This document shows positions 36,326 through 49,800 of a DNA stretch of 64,000 nt, piece by piece. This DNA is from Termitomyces sp. T153. Lineage: Eukaryota > Basidiomycota > Agaricomycetes > Agaricales > Lyophyllaceae. The notes beneath the pieces were generated by a model. The model saw nothing but the letters and a program-made list of their open reading frames with translations, did not search any database and had not been told where the DNA came from. The stretch's first letter is position 1; each line of letters opens with the position of its first letter. The stretch is from contig JACKQL020000007.1 in NCBI GenBank assembly GCA_018296165.2, forward strand, positions 1,054,001 to 1,118,000, in the 5' to 3' direction. Both the position numbers and the translations under genes were made by a program.

Positions 36326-38172
36326 TTACAAAGTCCTCGCTTCAACCTCTGACACATTGTCACGTGTGCGCCGTCGAGTCCATGGTAGTTTCCAATGTCC
36401 GATTATCCAAAATTTGTGCTGGAACTTCCATATGATGGAGAAGGTGTACAGTACTGCGATGACAGCTCCAAGGAGGACGACGAAAATGCCGATGATAACC
36501 CAAGCCGAGGCAGAGTGTATCGTGTTTACTCCGTTAACGTCCTTCATTGCGTAGACCAGGATAGAGACCGTGAAAGTAAGAATAGCCCATATCAGGAGGA
36601 CAAGTGGCAAACTCAGAAGCATTGCATGCCCGTAGAACCCTAGGTAGCCATGCTGCGCGTTATGCATGTACGTAAACTAGCTTGAAGATGAACGCACGAG
36701 CATTGATCAAAAAAGGGACACGTACGGAGTCAACAGTGCGAGTATATGTCTGATGCTTCCAGATCGAGAACACGCCCACGATTATACTGCCCAGAGAAGC
36801 GAGAGCAGAGATCGTGGCGCCGACCTTTGCAGCATCGTTTATATCATTGATCGCCAATAAGGCCATTGTGGCACCAAGTAGTACCGTAGACTAGTTGTAG
36901 TATTTAGTCAAAATTGGCAGAATGCACAAAGTCCACGCACAATGAGCAGGAAGTGGGAATACTCCCGGACCAATCTTTCGATGTATTTTTCCCAGTTAGC
37001 TTGGACACTGGCTAGCCTACCGCGATATTCACTCGATGCCTTGGGGGAGAAATGAGGCAAATGCAAGCATAAGCAACGTAAAAAATATACCTTTACATGC
37101 GAATAATATGTATGAGGAATACCAAAAAAAACCAGAGCGATAACAAGATTGAGCAAGACTATTGCCGACGGTCGACGAGAGCTTTTAAATGGCGGTGTTC
37201 TTTTCCGATGGATCACGGTTGAAACTTTCTGAGTATATTTCCCAAAGTGTTCCGAGTCCCGAAAACTGCACACTTCACGAAGAAGCCAAGCCAGAAATAC
37301 AGTTTTGGCCACGGAGGCATTATTGTATGGCTCTATGATTGTTCAGCCACGGAAGAGAGAGAAACCGGAGACCGAAGAGGTGCTGACCTGACATTTGGTG
37401 GAGGACTCGAGTCAAATCTTCGCACTCGGCTTTTGAGAAAGGCGCGATGCTCTGGGGACCGGATAGAAGGTTGTCAGTCTGGAGGATAGGTATTAGTGTG
37501 ACTTGGAACGAAGACAAAATCCCTAATCCTCACATAAAACCAAGTCAGTGCGTCGGATGCGTCTGGAATTGCTCTTGTTGGTGTAGGTACATGTGTAGGA
37601 TGATTCCAGAGATAATTCCAGTAAAGGCGTCGACGTCGATTGACTGAAAACATATGTATTTTGAGGACATCGCACCAATACGCCGAAAGGATACTTACGT
37701 GCATTGAGTTCAAGGAGAGCTACATTCTCATCTCTCACTTCTTGAAGGTCATATGAAGCAACGCATTCTTTATGATTGACGACAAGGAACAAGTTGGCTA
37801 CGCCTTCTTCTCCAGTCGTCTGGACCAATAATTGGACTTCCATTTGAGCATCTAGGTCTGGCAACGGATAGTTCGCAGTATTCCGATTGACTACTTCATA
37901 TATTTCTGAGTCACGAATGTCTTGATCGGTCACAACCTTCAAATAACTGCTATAGAAGTATACCCATCCCTTCCAATTTCGATACGGCAGTACGAGAAGA
38001 CGTGGGGTATCTGACGTACTTGTGGGTGCACATACATGGTCCATTCAGGGGGTGGATATTTCTCTGCTTTTTCACCCTGGCTGCGTTTATGTCAGTTAAT
38101 AATCCATCGTGAAAGTCATAATACAAATGTTTCGTACGAAACCAGAGTCCTGGGTTGCGAGGTGAAATCCAT
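36326..38172 (-). CDS. WW-like domain and multi-TM protein (agaricomycete family)
   Basis: About eight exons. The N-terminal soluble part reads MDFTSQPRTLVSQG, PPPEWTMYVHPQGWVYFYSS (a WW-like Trp/Tyr motif) and YLKVVTDQDIRDSEIYEVVN, then ANLFLVVNHKECVASYDLQE, RRRLYWNYLWNHPTHVPTPT and a helical SKAECEDLTRVLHQMS. After a basic segment (VIHRKRTPPFKSSRRPS) come about five transmembrane helices (IVLLNLVIALVFFG, TVLLGATMALLAIND, VGATISALASLGSIIVGVFS, LLSLPLVLLIWAILTFTVSI, WVIIGIFVVLLGAVIAVLYT), ending WTRRRTRDNVSEVEARTL. Agaricomycete genomes carry many such proteins; no function is known to me. The start ATG (38170-38172) is the one in frame with the WW-like exon after removal of the 5' intron. 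Confidence 0.75.
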
Positions 38173-38492
38173 GAGCTACTAGCAACAAAGCCATTGCAGT
38201 GAGTATCTTCAAAATGAACGCCGAAAGGCCAGAATGGCATACCCTAAGTTCCCTGCTATCAAAACGTCAAAACTCAGTTGTGTGAGGGGAGAAAGCACTC
38301 TTCTCAAGAGGGGACGGTGGCATCAGCCGAAGCTAGCAACCAATCCTCCGTTCCCAATCATTCCGTTCCCAATCATTCAGTTTTGTGGAGACGCCTCTCT
38401 TCTTGCTGTAAGGACAAAACAGTGCACAAACATCGTAAGCACGCGCACGCGGCAACGCCATTTGTTTCTTCAAGTTCATTTTCGCGACTGTC

Positions 38493-40619
38493 ATGAGCGC
38501 CTTCGGCACAAACAACGCAGGAATTTCTGCTTCATCATCCACAGGTTCTTTTGGGGGTAAGCAATCTTACCGTTGTCGTAGCATAAGTCCAACGATCAAT
38601 TCAGCAGCTAAACCTGCAACTGGTGGAGGTCTGTTTGGAGCCCCTGCGGCAAGCACGACACCCGCGACGACGGGAGGGACATTTGGCAATCCGGCCGGCG
38701 CAGCACCTACAGGAACGACGGGGACATCCACGCCATCGACAAGTCTATTTGGAGGCGGATCGACTAGTAACACTACAATCCCAGCTGCCTCGACCAACAT
38801 CTTTGGCAGTAAGCCTCCAGCCCCTTCTCCTACGACTTCTATCGGGGCTAGTGCTTTCGGAGCGACAAGTACAACAAATATAGGTGCAGCATCTATAAAT
38901 CCCTTCGGGACGTCAAGCACGACTACCCCTGCATCTCATACCTCTGCAACGACATCAGCAAATCCTCTCTTGAGCGGATTTCCAAAACCCGCGGACACAA
39001 GTGCCACAAATACAGCGAAGGTTCCAGGAAGCGGGTGTCAGTTTCTAAATTTTGACCTTGAATATCCTATATTCACATTTCATGCATGACACAGTATTCG
39101 GCCAATCAAGCACGTCGGCAGGTGAAACTGATGCTTTTGGTTTTGACAGACTATTTGACACAATACTTTAGCTACAACTGCGGCGGCAAATGCCCCCTCT
39201 GCAGGGAGTTTCTTTTCTCAACCTGTCAAGCCGGATGCCGCATCCTCCACTACAGCTGCAGCGAGCTCTTCAAACAATCTCTTTGGGGGTGGTGTGTTTG
39301 GCGTAAAATTTCCAACGACACAGGCGGGAACGTCTACAACTCCAGCGCCGTCGACATGTAAATAATATAATGTTGGAATGTATTCAGCTTCTTGACTGGT
39401 TTCATCCTTTGTAGCGGCTTCCGCTGTACCCGCGAAAGATTTCTTTTCCAAACCCCCCGAACAGCAGAAAGACGGCGCATCGGCAGGTACGCAAACTCCA
39501 TCTCTTATACAATTCTGTCTAGAGATTATTGATTTTGTGACCCTCCAGCTGCACCTGCAATTGGAGGCCTCTTTGGTGCCAAACCAGCTGATCCGAAAGA
39601 CGCTCCAGGTACGTCCCTAAGTTTTGCATATCTCTTGCAAAGCTGATCGCCACTGGTGCAGCCACATCTACCACTTCGTTGGGTGGTAGTTTCTTTGGAA
39701 AACCAGTCGAAAAGAAAGATGGTTCTGCACCTACATCTGCAACTCCAGCTACATCTACAACCGGTAAGTTTTGTTCTTGCAAATATATATCTGGACTCTG
39801 ATCCCGCTTTCTCAGCTTCCAGTGGACAGACCTCTACAAGCCTTTCCGTTGCTGTGGCCCCCCCCTCAACACTGAAAGGCAAATCAATAGAAGAGATTGT
39901 CAACAAGTGGTCCACGGACCTCGAAACTCATGTTCGAGAGTTCAATAAATTCGCTACAGAGGTGGCCGTATGGGATCGCACACTCATTGACAATAGTAAC
40001 ACGGTATGTAAATTTGCATATCGCCCCACACTCAAATAACTTAGGAATCCCTCATCCAGTTGAATACCTTGTATAGCCATGTCGAAGCTGCTGAGCGAGA
40101 ACAAAACGACATCGATCAGTCCCTCGACCATATAGAACAGCAACAAAACGAGCTTGTCTCTACCTTGGCTGCCTATGAGAAAGTTGCGCAAGAAATTCTT
40201 GGAAGCCAGGGAGGGAGTATGAGGGCGCTTGATACTGGCCCTGCTGACACAGAACGTGACAAAAAGTAAGCCTACCCAATAATTTGCAACCGCTGACTGA
40301 GATTTTCTGTCCAAGTTATATGCTCGCCGCGGACTTGCATACTCACCTGGATGATCTCTCGGGCTCCTTGACTCAGATGATCGATTCCGTCAATAGCCTT
40401 TCGCTCCCTTCAATCGACTCCAGCCCAGCAGAAGACCCAATGGCCCAGATTGCTCAAATTCTGAGTAGTCATTTGGAAAGTTTGCAGTGGATAGATGGCG
40501 CAGTACACGATGTGGAAAGCAAAATAATAGAAGTAGAACAGAGAGTGAAGGAAAATGGCCATACCTTGCCGTCATCCGGCCAAAAGAGTAGCGGGAGAAC
40601 CTTCGGACTCACTCGGTAA
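38493..40619 (+). CDS. NSP1: FG-nucleoporin NSP1/NUP62
   Basis: Central-channel nucleoporin. The N-terminal half is a natively unfolded Ser/Thr/Ala/Gly-rich domain with GLFGAP, GTFGNP, SLFGGG, NIFGSK, SAFGAT, NPFGTS, VFGQSS, GSFFSQP, GGVFGV, FFSKPP, GLFGAK and SFFGKP repeats that form the permeability barrier and bind karyopherins. The C-terminal half is the conserved coiled coil (SLSVAVAPPSTLKGKSIEEI, NKWSTDLETHVREFNKFATE, LNTLYSHVEAAEREQNDIDQ, EQQQNELVSTLAAYEKVAQE, ESLQWIDGAVHDVESKIIEV) that assembles with NUP57/NUP49 homologues and NIC96/NUP82. About ten short introns, several splitting the FG region, are needed; short repeats make the exact joins in 39030-39360 uncertain. It is divergent from the WW-like gene and convergent with PRP5. 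Confidence 0.92.
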
Positions 40620-40760
40620 TGGCTCTTTGATAGACGTACCCATGTTACGAAAGAGTTTTCTCCCTCAACCTGTGATGCTTAAATTGAGTTTCATAAGTTC
40701 GTTGTATACGTGAAAGTTGGTATAAGTACATTGCACATGCAAGACAAATGAGAATGTGAA

Positions 40761-43700
40761 TCATAAAACGCTGTATCTACCCGATGTCGCTGTAGGATTG
40801 CGCATTTCAGCTTGTAAAGCAGCGGCTGAAGCTTCAATGAGCAGTCGCTTGATTTCACGAACAGCTTGCTCAACCTAAAGAAGCACGATTTTCAGTGACA
40901 AACCGACGCCCGAAAGGGTAAAACTTACACGGTACTCTTCATTGGACTCAACGAGAAGATGAAGTTTTGGAGGTCCTTCAAGGGGCGGTTCCTTTCCAGC
41001 CTCATAGTAGATACCTAGAAGAAGTAAAGTGAGCTAGAGACTCCATTTGTACGGCACGAAAAAATTATACCTTTGTTAGTAACTGATGCGCCAGTCATAT
41101 CGATCAGCTGTAAATATTCAATGAGCATAATTCTCATAAGAAGCAAATTATAAATGTTTTTTTTTACCTGAACCATGGTTTCTTTGTTGGTAACGCGCCA
41201 ACGTGCCTTTTGAGGATAATCGTTAATAGGTATTATGGCATGGAAGTCGGTAGAGTCCTGATTTGCCTTCCTGAGCATATTTGGGTCTTCCGCAGCCTGG
41301 AGTTGGGACTGCAGAACCAGTTTGGCAACCCTCATTTGCGCGTTAATCTTGGCTACTACGCTCAATGCCTGTTTGTGAGCAGGAGTGTCTGGGCCGGCAC
41401 GAGCCACAGCTGCCTCTGCCTCACGCAACTGTACTTGAAGTTTCTCTTCCTCTTTAGCATGAGCAAGACGACGAGCGGCAGCAACTGCGCTGCCAACGCC
41501 GAAGATGCCTTTTGAAGAGTCGGGGGCAGGACCACGCCGAATTTCTACCTTGAAATTGCCGAAGGTCATGTCGTCCGAGGTCGACGTAGTACCTTTTGCA
41601 GTGCTTTCTTCCGAAACTGGAGCTTTATCTTCTGTGTCAGGTTCACCATATGCCTTGCGTTCTGCTCTCTCCTTCGCGTCTCGCTCTTTGTCGAGTCTGT
41701 CAAGCCCTTTACCACCGAATCCAGAGCCCGCGGCTTGAGCCTTGCCAGACTTGACTTTGTCGAGGAAGCCTAGATAAAAAAGATACGTCATTCTGATACA
41801 CATTTGAGAATTGTAGACAAACTAACCATTTGCCAATTCTTCGAGTTCCTTCGGTACTGATGCGTTGCTAGCTGTCAAGGCACGGTATAAGTCAACAGAG
41901 TACCTCTCTTGCTCAGGTGTAATAAATGTAACACAGGTCCCCTTGTTACCTGCCCGTCCTGTTCGCCCGGCACGATGAACGTAGTCCTCCATATGGTTTG
42001 GAGCATCAAAGTTGATGACGAGCTTAAGCTGCTTGACATCCAAACCACGCGCAGCAACAGAGGTGGCAATCACAATCGGAACAACACCAGACTTGAAATC
42101 TGCGATGGTCGAATCTCTATCGACTTGATCCTTGCCGCCATGCAATGACATGCAGAGATAACCCTTCCTCATGAGCTCGCGAAGTAGGTTGTCGGCAGCT
42201 TCTTGCCTATCGACGAAGACGAGGGTTCTGCACTCTGGGTCTTCGTTGTACATTTGGCCAAGAATCTCAAGCAGACGATTGAACTTGGTGTCTTCCGGAC
42301 GCACTTCAACAATCTGTTCGATCTCCGCAGCAACGACTGAACGGCCGCCCACCGTAATTTCTAAAGGTTTGCGCAAAATCTTCCGAGCCAAAGAATCCAT
42401 TTGTTTGGGAAACGTGGCGGAGAAGAGAACTGTCTGCCGGTCAGGTCTGATATTGTTGATGATCTTCATGACTTGAGGCTCGAAGCCCATGTCAAACATA
42501 CGATCTGCTTCATCAAGAACAACATAAGTAACACGCTTGAGGTTTGTTACACGGCCAGAGTTAGCGGTCAGAAGGTCGATCATTCGGCCAGGAGTACAAA
42601 CGATGATTTCTGCACCCTTTTTTAATTCTGCAATCTGATCTTTAATGGGAGAGCCTCCATACGCACAGACAGCCTACGAAGTCAAGGTAGATGAGCCATC
42701 GTGAACAGAGACAAAGAAAGAGCGACCGCACTCTTAGATTCATAACTTTGAGGAATGGTTTGCATTCCCTGTGAATTTGGACAGCCAATTCACGAGTTGG
42801 GGTCATGACAAGAGCAATAGGTCCTTCCATTTGTTCCAAGGGGCGCTGGTCCTTGATATGGCGGAAAAGGGGCAACAGAAATGCAATAGTCTTTCCGGAC
42901 CCCGTCTTAGCGACACCAATAACGTCGCGACCGGACATTATGGCTGGAATTGCCTGAGCTTGGATAGATGTTGGGGAAACATAATTGAGGCGCTTGATGA
43001 CGTCCAAGCTACAAAACTCAATCAGCGTGGAGTTTTACATCGGAATAAATTGAAGTACCAACTAGCAGGAAGTCCATAATGACTCCACTTTGTGACTGGC
43101 TTCGGACACTCTACACCACGGATTTTGATCCCATCTAATTCAAGGCGAAGAAGATCAGCTTCCTCGTCCGTCATCGCCGCAATGTCAGGAGGTGGAACAT
43201 AAAATTCCTTGCGGAAGGGTTCGTACTTGATTCGAGTGTGGTCAACAGTCGCCATTTCTTTCTTTTTTGCCTTTTTGGCTGCAAGTGCCAAAATGTCCTC
43301 CGGATTGAGGTCGGTAGCATCAAGCTCATCGGTAACCTCAGGTTCAATCTCGTCTTCCATTCCCTCCTCCGTCGCTCGCTCGTCTAATCGTATGCGCGAA
43401 CGCCCACCTGAAACTCCCATTCTTTTCATGTCTTCCAGGTTGACCTTCGTTACTTCTTCCTTGACACCGCTCATGAAAGCATCTAATGGGTCAACCTCAT
43501 CGTCCTCATTAACATCCATAGCATCTTTGGCCTTTGCTTTCCGTGCCTGATCCATTCGATTTGCCTCCTCGTCATCGTCATCAACTTCTAGATCCCCGAC
43601 ACCGGCCTCTCCTTCGGTCATAGTCATATCAACAGCTGGCATATCACCCAGGGTCTCCAATTTGCGCTTCGTTTCCACTGAGTCATCGAGAGAGGCCGCA

Positions 43701-44361
43701 GCCAGTTTCGCATTATTGGAAAACTCGGGCTTTACAGGCAGGCCCTTCAAACCAAGGCCGCCAAGAGCGACGCGGTTGAGTTGTCCAGTCGGTTTTGTAG
43801 AGGAAGTAGGGGGAGCTGTAAAAAGTGATTGATCAAGTGTTGTGAAATCATACACGAGTAATGAGAATAAGGAAACGCACCTGGGACAGATTTACCAGCA
43901 AGAGCCATGGCTTTGACCTTAGCCTCGTCCAAAGCTTTTTTGGCCTCTCGCTCCTTCTTCCATGCTTCAAGCTTGGCCCTTTTGGCTTTCATCTTTTCGT
44001 CCTCTGGAGGAGGAGTTTGAACGGCTTCTGTTGAGGTTTTAACACGAGGAGGAGTTGGAGGTCTCCGGTCTCGCGACCGGGAACGTCGACGATCCTCTCG
44101 TCTATCATCCCTCCTGTCATCTCGAGAATAATCGCGGTAAGTGTCTCTCCTTCTGTCTTCACGATATTTGTCGTCGTAATAGCGGCCTCTATCCCTCCGG
44201 TCCCATTCTCGGTCGCGATCCCTGTCATCGTGGCGTGGTCTATTGCTGGGCCTTTGGGTAGTGCGCCTCGTTGGCGACGGAGACCGGGGTGAAGAGCGGT
44301 GAGATGGTCTTACCCGTTTATTAGAAGTCTCTGGGGAATACGACCTGTCCCTCCGAGCCAT
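40761..44361 (-). CDS. PRP5: DEAD-box pre-mRNA splicing ATPase Prp5/DDX46
   Basis: Remodels U2 snRNP and proofreads the branch-site helix during prespliceosome formation. The N-terminus is an RS/RD-rich low-complexity region ([24 protein letters not shown]) followed by acidic stretches and the conserved [14 protein letters not shown] and [16 protein letters not shown]. The RecA core carries all motifs: [18 protein letters not shown] motif ([13 protein letters not shown]), motif I AKTGSGKT, Ia [58 protein letters not shown] and [12 protein letters not shown]. The C-terminal extension ([20 protein letters not shown]...) and KH-like tail end in TSGRYSVL. Start ATG 44359-44361, stop 40761-40763. 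Length is close to 1,050 residues, as in the family. Confidence 0.94.
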
Positions 44362-44479
44362 CGTGTTTTGGGAGAAGAGAAATACTTATTTGTGTCTATT
44401 TGCTTTACATGCCATTGACCCCTGCCAAATGATTGGTCATACGATCATCGCTCTTGCCGCAGCCCACCAACAGTACTTT
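44362..44479. promoter_or_regulatory. 118-bp divergent promoter of PRP5 and PI31
   Basis: Only 118 bp separate the two start codons, so the 5' UTRs must be very short or overlap. No TATA box is seen. Both products serve core nuclear/proteasomal functions, so constitutive co-expression is plausible (inference). Confidence 0.55.
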
Positions 44480-45590
44480 ATGACGACTGACATTCTCGAT
44501 CCTGCAGCCTTGATCTCTCTGCTTCCTACTTTGCTTCCTGTATCTTCCAAGATACTAACCTCGCCACAAGATGCTATCGCTGCCCTCCTTCACTCCATAT
44601 TCTCTGCTGTAGCTTTTCGTCTCATTGGTATCGATGAAAGCTCTTCTTCGGCTTCAATAGAAAACAATGTTCTTTCTCAGGGTTGGAATAAAGATGGGCC
44701 AGGACATTATACGTTGAAATACAAGCATGATCAGAGCAGTCTTGAGTTTGTTCTGAAGGTCTCAAAACTGGGCGGACGAACACTCATCAATTCTATTGCT
44801 ATTGAAGTAGGTACATGCATACATTCGCCACTACAAGGTATTAATTTGATGCATAGAGCGATAGAGTTGCCTCACTCGATATCTCTACGAATGATTTTGT
44901 CTCTCCATCGTTCTTTCCGCACGATCTTCAGGCTGACTCGAATGGCAGTCCTCTTGTGCATGGCTTTATATCGTCAAATCGTGTCGCAGACTTGACCACT
45001 CAGATCAAATTGAAATTACTCCAAAAGTTGATTCCTGGTCTTCAGAAAGAGGGATATACTGAGGAAGAAGTTACTAGCTCTACGAATGCTCAAGGATCCA
45101 ACCCTGCACAGGCGCAGGATCTACCGCCTAGTCGTCCTCAACCTGTGATGCCTCCTTATGCACCCCATCGCTCGCCTCTGAATGCGCCTGAAAATCCTCT
45201 ATCTATTGGACGTCGTGATTTGGATCCATTTTTCCCAGGGAATCCTTTTGCACCACCTCCTCTTTTCCCCGGAAACGAAGGTGATGGGATGTTCGTTGGG
45301 CCAGAGCACCCGATATTCAATCCTGGAAGAGGCCGTCACCCGGTACCATGGGGCGGAGACGGCTTCCTTCCACAGATGGGTGCACCACCAGGTGCACGAT
45401 TTGATCCCATAACGCCTGTACCCTTACGAGGGGAATTTGGTGGCCTCGGAAGAGGTGGGGGTATTCCAAGAGGTCCCCCAACCGGGGAACCCGACAATGA
45501 TGAATTTATGCCTCCTGGAATGGTATGTTAAACGGTTCCTATGAATCGCTTGTGCTCATAATGCACTCTCAGCGTGACATGTTCATGTAA
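44480..45590 (+). CDS. Proteasome inhibitor/regulator PI31 (PSMF1)
   Basis: Three exons (44480-44806, 44857-45522, 45573-45590) encode a protein of about 336 residues. The N-terminal FP domain (MTTDILDPAALISLLPTLLP, AIAALLHSIFSAVAFRLIGI, GHYTLKYKHDQSSLEFVLKV, GFISSNRVADLTTQIKLKLL) mediates dimerisation and F-box binding in PI31. The C-terminal half is the Pro/Gly/Arg-rich tail (PLSIGRRDLDPF, FVGPEHPIFNPGRGR, GARFDPITPVPLRGEFGG, PDNDEFMPPGMRDMFM) that enters and binds the 20S core; the DPF...HP...F / GARFDP / PPG.M.FM order is diagnostic. PI31 modulates assembly and activity of the 20S/26S proteasome. Both introns are 50 bp. The first in-frame ATG upstream of the FP domain is used. Confidence 0.9.
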
Positions 45591-45835
45591 GTTGCATGGG
45601 AGGTAGTTTCAGTGTGTCTTCTCGTTCAATGTCCTTGACGTGGGCGGCCTGTTCTGTATACACGTGGCTAGTAGCTGTGGATAATATATGAAAAACCGAT
45701 GTACAAAATGGTCACGGGAAAACTGAAGCAAACCGAAATAGGCTACCTAACTTGCCTAATTTGGCAATTGTTTCGACCATAAATACGCCGCCTGTGCAAC
45801 TGCAGGAGGTTACTCACCTCCAATACCGAGAAATC

Positions 45836-46789
45836 ATGAACGGCCTCTCTGTAACATCATCTCCGACATCTCCAAGGTCCGGTCGAAAGAAATCAATACC
45901 TGCTGGTTTTCGCCCGGCTCCGAAACCGAAGAAGAAGATTGATGAAATGACTTTGCGTGAGCTGCAAGACTTACATACACTCAATATCAAGATTTTATCC
46001 TCTCCGTATGTATCGCATACACACACTGATAATTGTGATATTCATGTCTCATGAGGATAGGGGTGCATCTACTTCTACTTATGTCAGTCGTGTTTCATCG
46101 GAGCAAGCGCAAATCGAGAACCGTTTAGTCGAACTGGAGGGCGTGGAAAGAATTAATTCTGCGCTCAGGAATGCAAGAATTAAAGGCGAGGGAGACATGG
46201 TTATTGATTCACCACCAGAACCACCTCAGAGTCGTACGATTGAAGCCAAGCGCAAAGCACTGTTTAGATTCGTACGTTTGGCCATGTGTCGTGCCGAACT
46301 CCAGGACTGACCTTCATTCTTTACAGACTCCTGCATACGGGGAGGCAATGCCTGGGACACTCACTCTCCAAGAAGCCATAAACCTCGAACAACAGGCTCA
46401 CGTTCGTGAGAAAGAGAGGATTGAGAGAATTGCTGAAAAGAAACGACGTCTCGGCATTCCAGTTGAGGGAGAAGTACTGACAAGACAAGAGAGGGAAGCG
46501 CGGATATGGGCTTTCATGTAAGGACATTCTTATCGAACTTGCGCTTTTCCGCGCTGACTCTGTTCTTAGGAATCATAAACCGACGGAATCTGACATGGAT
46601 GATGATGATGATGATGATGATGACAGCGACGACGATCCTGCCTCATGGTTCGAAGATGACCAGGATGATGGCCGAAAAGGCCAGGATATTATTGAGCCAG
46701 ATGTTGAAGATCTATCAGAAATCATTCGCATCGACGAAAGCAGGATAACCTATAGCACGTTCTACCAACCGCGCGACGACGGCGACTGA
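45836..46789 (+). CDS. Conserved hypothetical acidic coiled-coil protein
   Basis: Four exons give roughly 255 residues. The N-terminus is basic (SGRKKSIPAGFRPAPKPKKK), then IDEMTLRELQDLHTLNIKIL, ASTSTYVSRVSSEQAQIENR and VELEGVERINSALRNARIKG form a coiled-coil-like core; SRTIEAKRKALFRF, LTLQEAINLEQQAHVREKER and GEVLTRQEREARIWAFM follow. The tail has an Asp run encoded by GAT repeats (46595-46630), then DPASWFEDDQDDGRKGQDII and a final YQPRDDGD. It looks like a conserved nuclear protein of basidiomycetes, but I cannot name it. Introns are GT-AG and frame-preserving. It starts 246 bp downstream of the PI31 stop on the same strand. Confidence 0.75.
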
Positions 46790-46884
46790 TAAATAATACC
46801 CGTCCATTAAAATGTAATAATATGTGTATGCAAGAAGACAGCCTGGCGAGCCTGAAAAGTCACTCTACGGAACTACTCGTGTTA

Positions 46885-49800
46885 TCAGCGAGTATGGACG
46901 GGACAGCTTTTTCCGCGTTGTAGCCACGACGAAAGGCACGCTGGATGGAGTCAATCAGGATTTATGATAATGGACGTGGGCTAGTCAATCTACTTACTGT
47001 TGTGAAAGCTACAGAAGCAGCTTAATCGAGCGACAGTTGAACCTGAAGGTATGATTGAAAATCATTCCTGTAAAATAAAGAACATTGATTACCTTTCACA
47101 AATTCTTCCAAGCAGATGACACCTAGAAGAGTGTTAACAAGCAGCGAAGGGCAAGAAAAGGGGGACGTACACTCCTCGCCCAATAGTGCGCTTCCTCCTG
47201 GGAGGTTGTAAACTAAATACTTAGCTGATTGTGGTGTTCCTGAGCCTCCTTCGAGACATGCTTTAACATGAAACTCTTGTTCTTCAGCAGACCTAAATTC
47301 ATCAAGGTTTCGGTTGCAGACAGGGCATCTATAACGATATGTGAATGAGTTTTGATTAAAATCGAATCAGTTTTACGCACTCTGCAAGGTCGCTCAGTTG
47401 AGAACTTGACTGTCTGCGAGTCAATCGTCCGGGTATAGTGAGATGCGCCTGGTCTACAAATATCCGTTCCATGGATGTATCTCGTCCACCAAGCAGTCTA
47501 CTGGGAACACCGGCGTTCGCCTGCTCAAAACAATTCTGACACACCCGTTGCAAACTCGCCGATGTTTGTGATTCCGGGAACGCAGGATCATGGATGATGT
47601 CAGATGGGTCTAACAATAATCGATGCGAAGAGCAACGGTCGCAAAAAATACGACCACATTTACGGCAATGCTAGGGAATTCATGAACATTGCAAGAGATA
47701 TGAGAGTGTAATGACCTACGTGCTAAGGAAACGAGACGATGGTCAATGTTCATACAGAGCTCAGAAGACCAACGAGACTTACTCGGCGAAGCAGGAAATT
47801 AAAACGTCGTTGACAATCTCTACAGTTGCTGACCGCTTCGTCCCTCTCCCACTGGGGATCGAGCTGATGTGGAGTCGGTATCGTCAAACGTGATGTGATG
47901 ATCTTTTGGGGTGCTTCTCGTGTTGGAACGCGAAAGTCGGGGGCTTGAGACAATTGAGGTGTCAGATCGGTAGGTGCTCGAGACGCTGAAGGTCTAATGA
48001 AAAAGTCGGTAGAGCTTGAGGATCTCGACATGGAACAGGGAGTCTCCGAGATAGTAGCGCCTGGGTAATGGAATTCGTCGTCGTCGTCGTCTTCCTCCTC
48101 CTGTTCGAGTGTGTCATCTGATGATGGGGTTAAGTTAAAAAAAAAGGTCACTTTAGTCATCCAACACATACCATTGCCTGATAGAAGTAAACCCTGTGCA
48201 CCGGCAGCAAGCCGTCTGCGATCCAGTTCTCTACTGTAGGCGTTTAACAAGACTTCAGCTTGCGTCTTGCGGTCAGCATCATCGTCAGCTATCATCGATA
48301 TCACTGATTATTCATTCTGCCAAGGACCGAGGAACTGTAAAAGACTGACCAAGGATACCTTGTCTCAGTTCCATTGTTGCGCGTTCGAGCTTCGCGATTG
48401 CACGACGCACTTCAACAGCGGATAATGAGGGACCATTGTTATCCATGTATTGAGACTGGTTGCCGACGAGATATCTCGCACGTGACACATAATCTTGGGC
48501 GGAAGATAAAAAGGTGGATGGCATGGCATCCAGTTCCTGACCCTCTCCTTCGCTACCGCCATTGTCTTCAACGAAAGGTATGAGAGAGCCATCGTCATCA
48601 AGATGATACATGGAACCGTCAGGCTCGAGGAAAGGGAGCGGTGGAATGTCAAGTCGACGGCGCATGATGCGTACCCAACGCCTGCGGCGTACCCAAGTCT
48701 GAGGTGGTCGAGAACTTCCGTTTGAGCTTCTTCTACCTGAAGAGTCTCCGAAGCCAGTTCCCACAAGGTTTGATCCTGACAAAATGCGTCCAAGTTGCGG
48801 TGGCTGGTCGGCTGTCCATTGATCATCGGGATCACTGAAGAAGTGAGCGTATTGCCATCCTTCTTCTGCGTCAACACCTGGATGCGTTACATCCAGCGTC
48901 CAGTCCGATCTAAGCAGGCATCATCAGAAAAGGAAACAATGAGATCGGATGCACGTACAACCAGAAATGGCTTCTTTCAGCACCATCGTGTGTTCTACTC
49001 TGGGATTCAGGCTTTGGTAGGGCCCACGGCGTAACTCGTAGTGGTAATTGGACATCACTACGCCAAGCTGCCAATTCTCGTACTCCGGTCTCGATATCTG
49101 TTGTTAGTAGCTTGAGCTCAAAAGGCGGACGGCGAGCATGTCTACCCAGACCAGAAGCAGAAAATTTAGGTCTACCACCCGAAACAGCTAGAGTCTTGAG
49201 ACGTGTATCAAGCCTTTGGTTCTCGTACACAATAAGTGGTACTGTTGTGTGCACAGCGAGAGGGTTGTAGGGGATTGTGGCACCACGCCATTTTTCAGCC
49301 TCAGCTTGTTGGAGCATCTGGAAGTAACGACTCGTGAGGACAACACACATGTCTTGCATCAAGTATCACATACTTCGCATATCCAAACCTCGAATACTGC
49401 TGCTGCTGCGTCATACGCAGTCTCACCCCATTTATTCCGTACGAGCGGATCTGCCCCCTGCTTCCAGAGAAGATATAGAACCACAGGATGGTGACCCTTG
49501 GAAGCCGCGTTCACTACATACACCCTGATGTCAACAGAAACGAAAGGACAAATAATTGTAAGTCTTACTTAAGGGTGTCCAACCATCTTTGCTTCGGATA
49601 TCAATTCCTCTTACACCATCTGACAAAGATGTTGCGCCTCCAGTCTCGCATAACCATCTTACAATACCAAGATATCCCTGTGTTACCTATAAGGGCTGAT
49701 GATACAATTTGACATGAAAACAATTGACCTTGGAACAAGCATTGTGTAAAGCTGTCCATCCATCAGCATCACGGGCATGCACATCTGCTCTATCAGGAAG

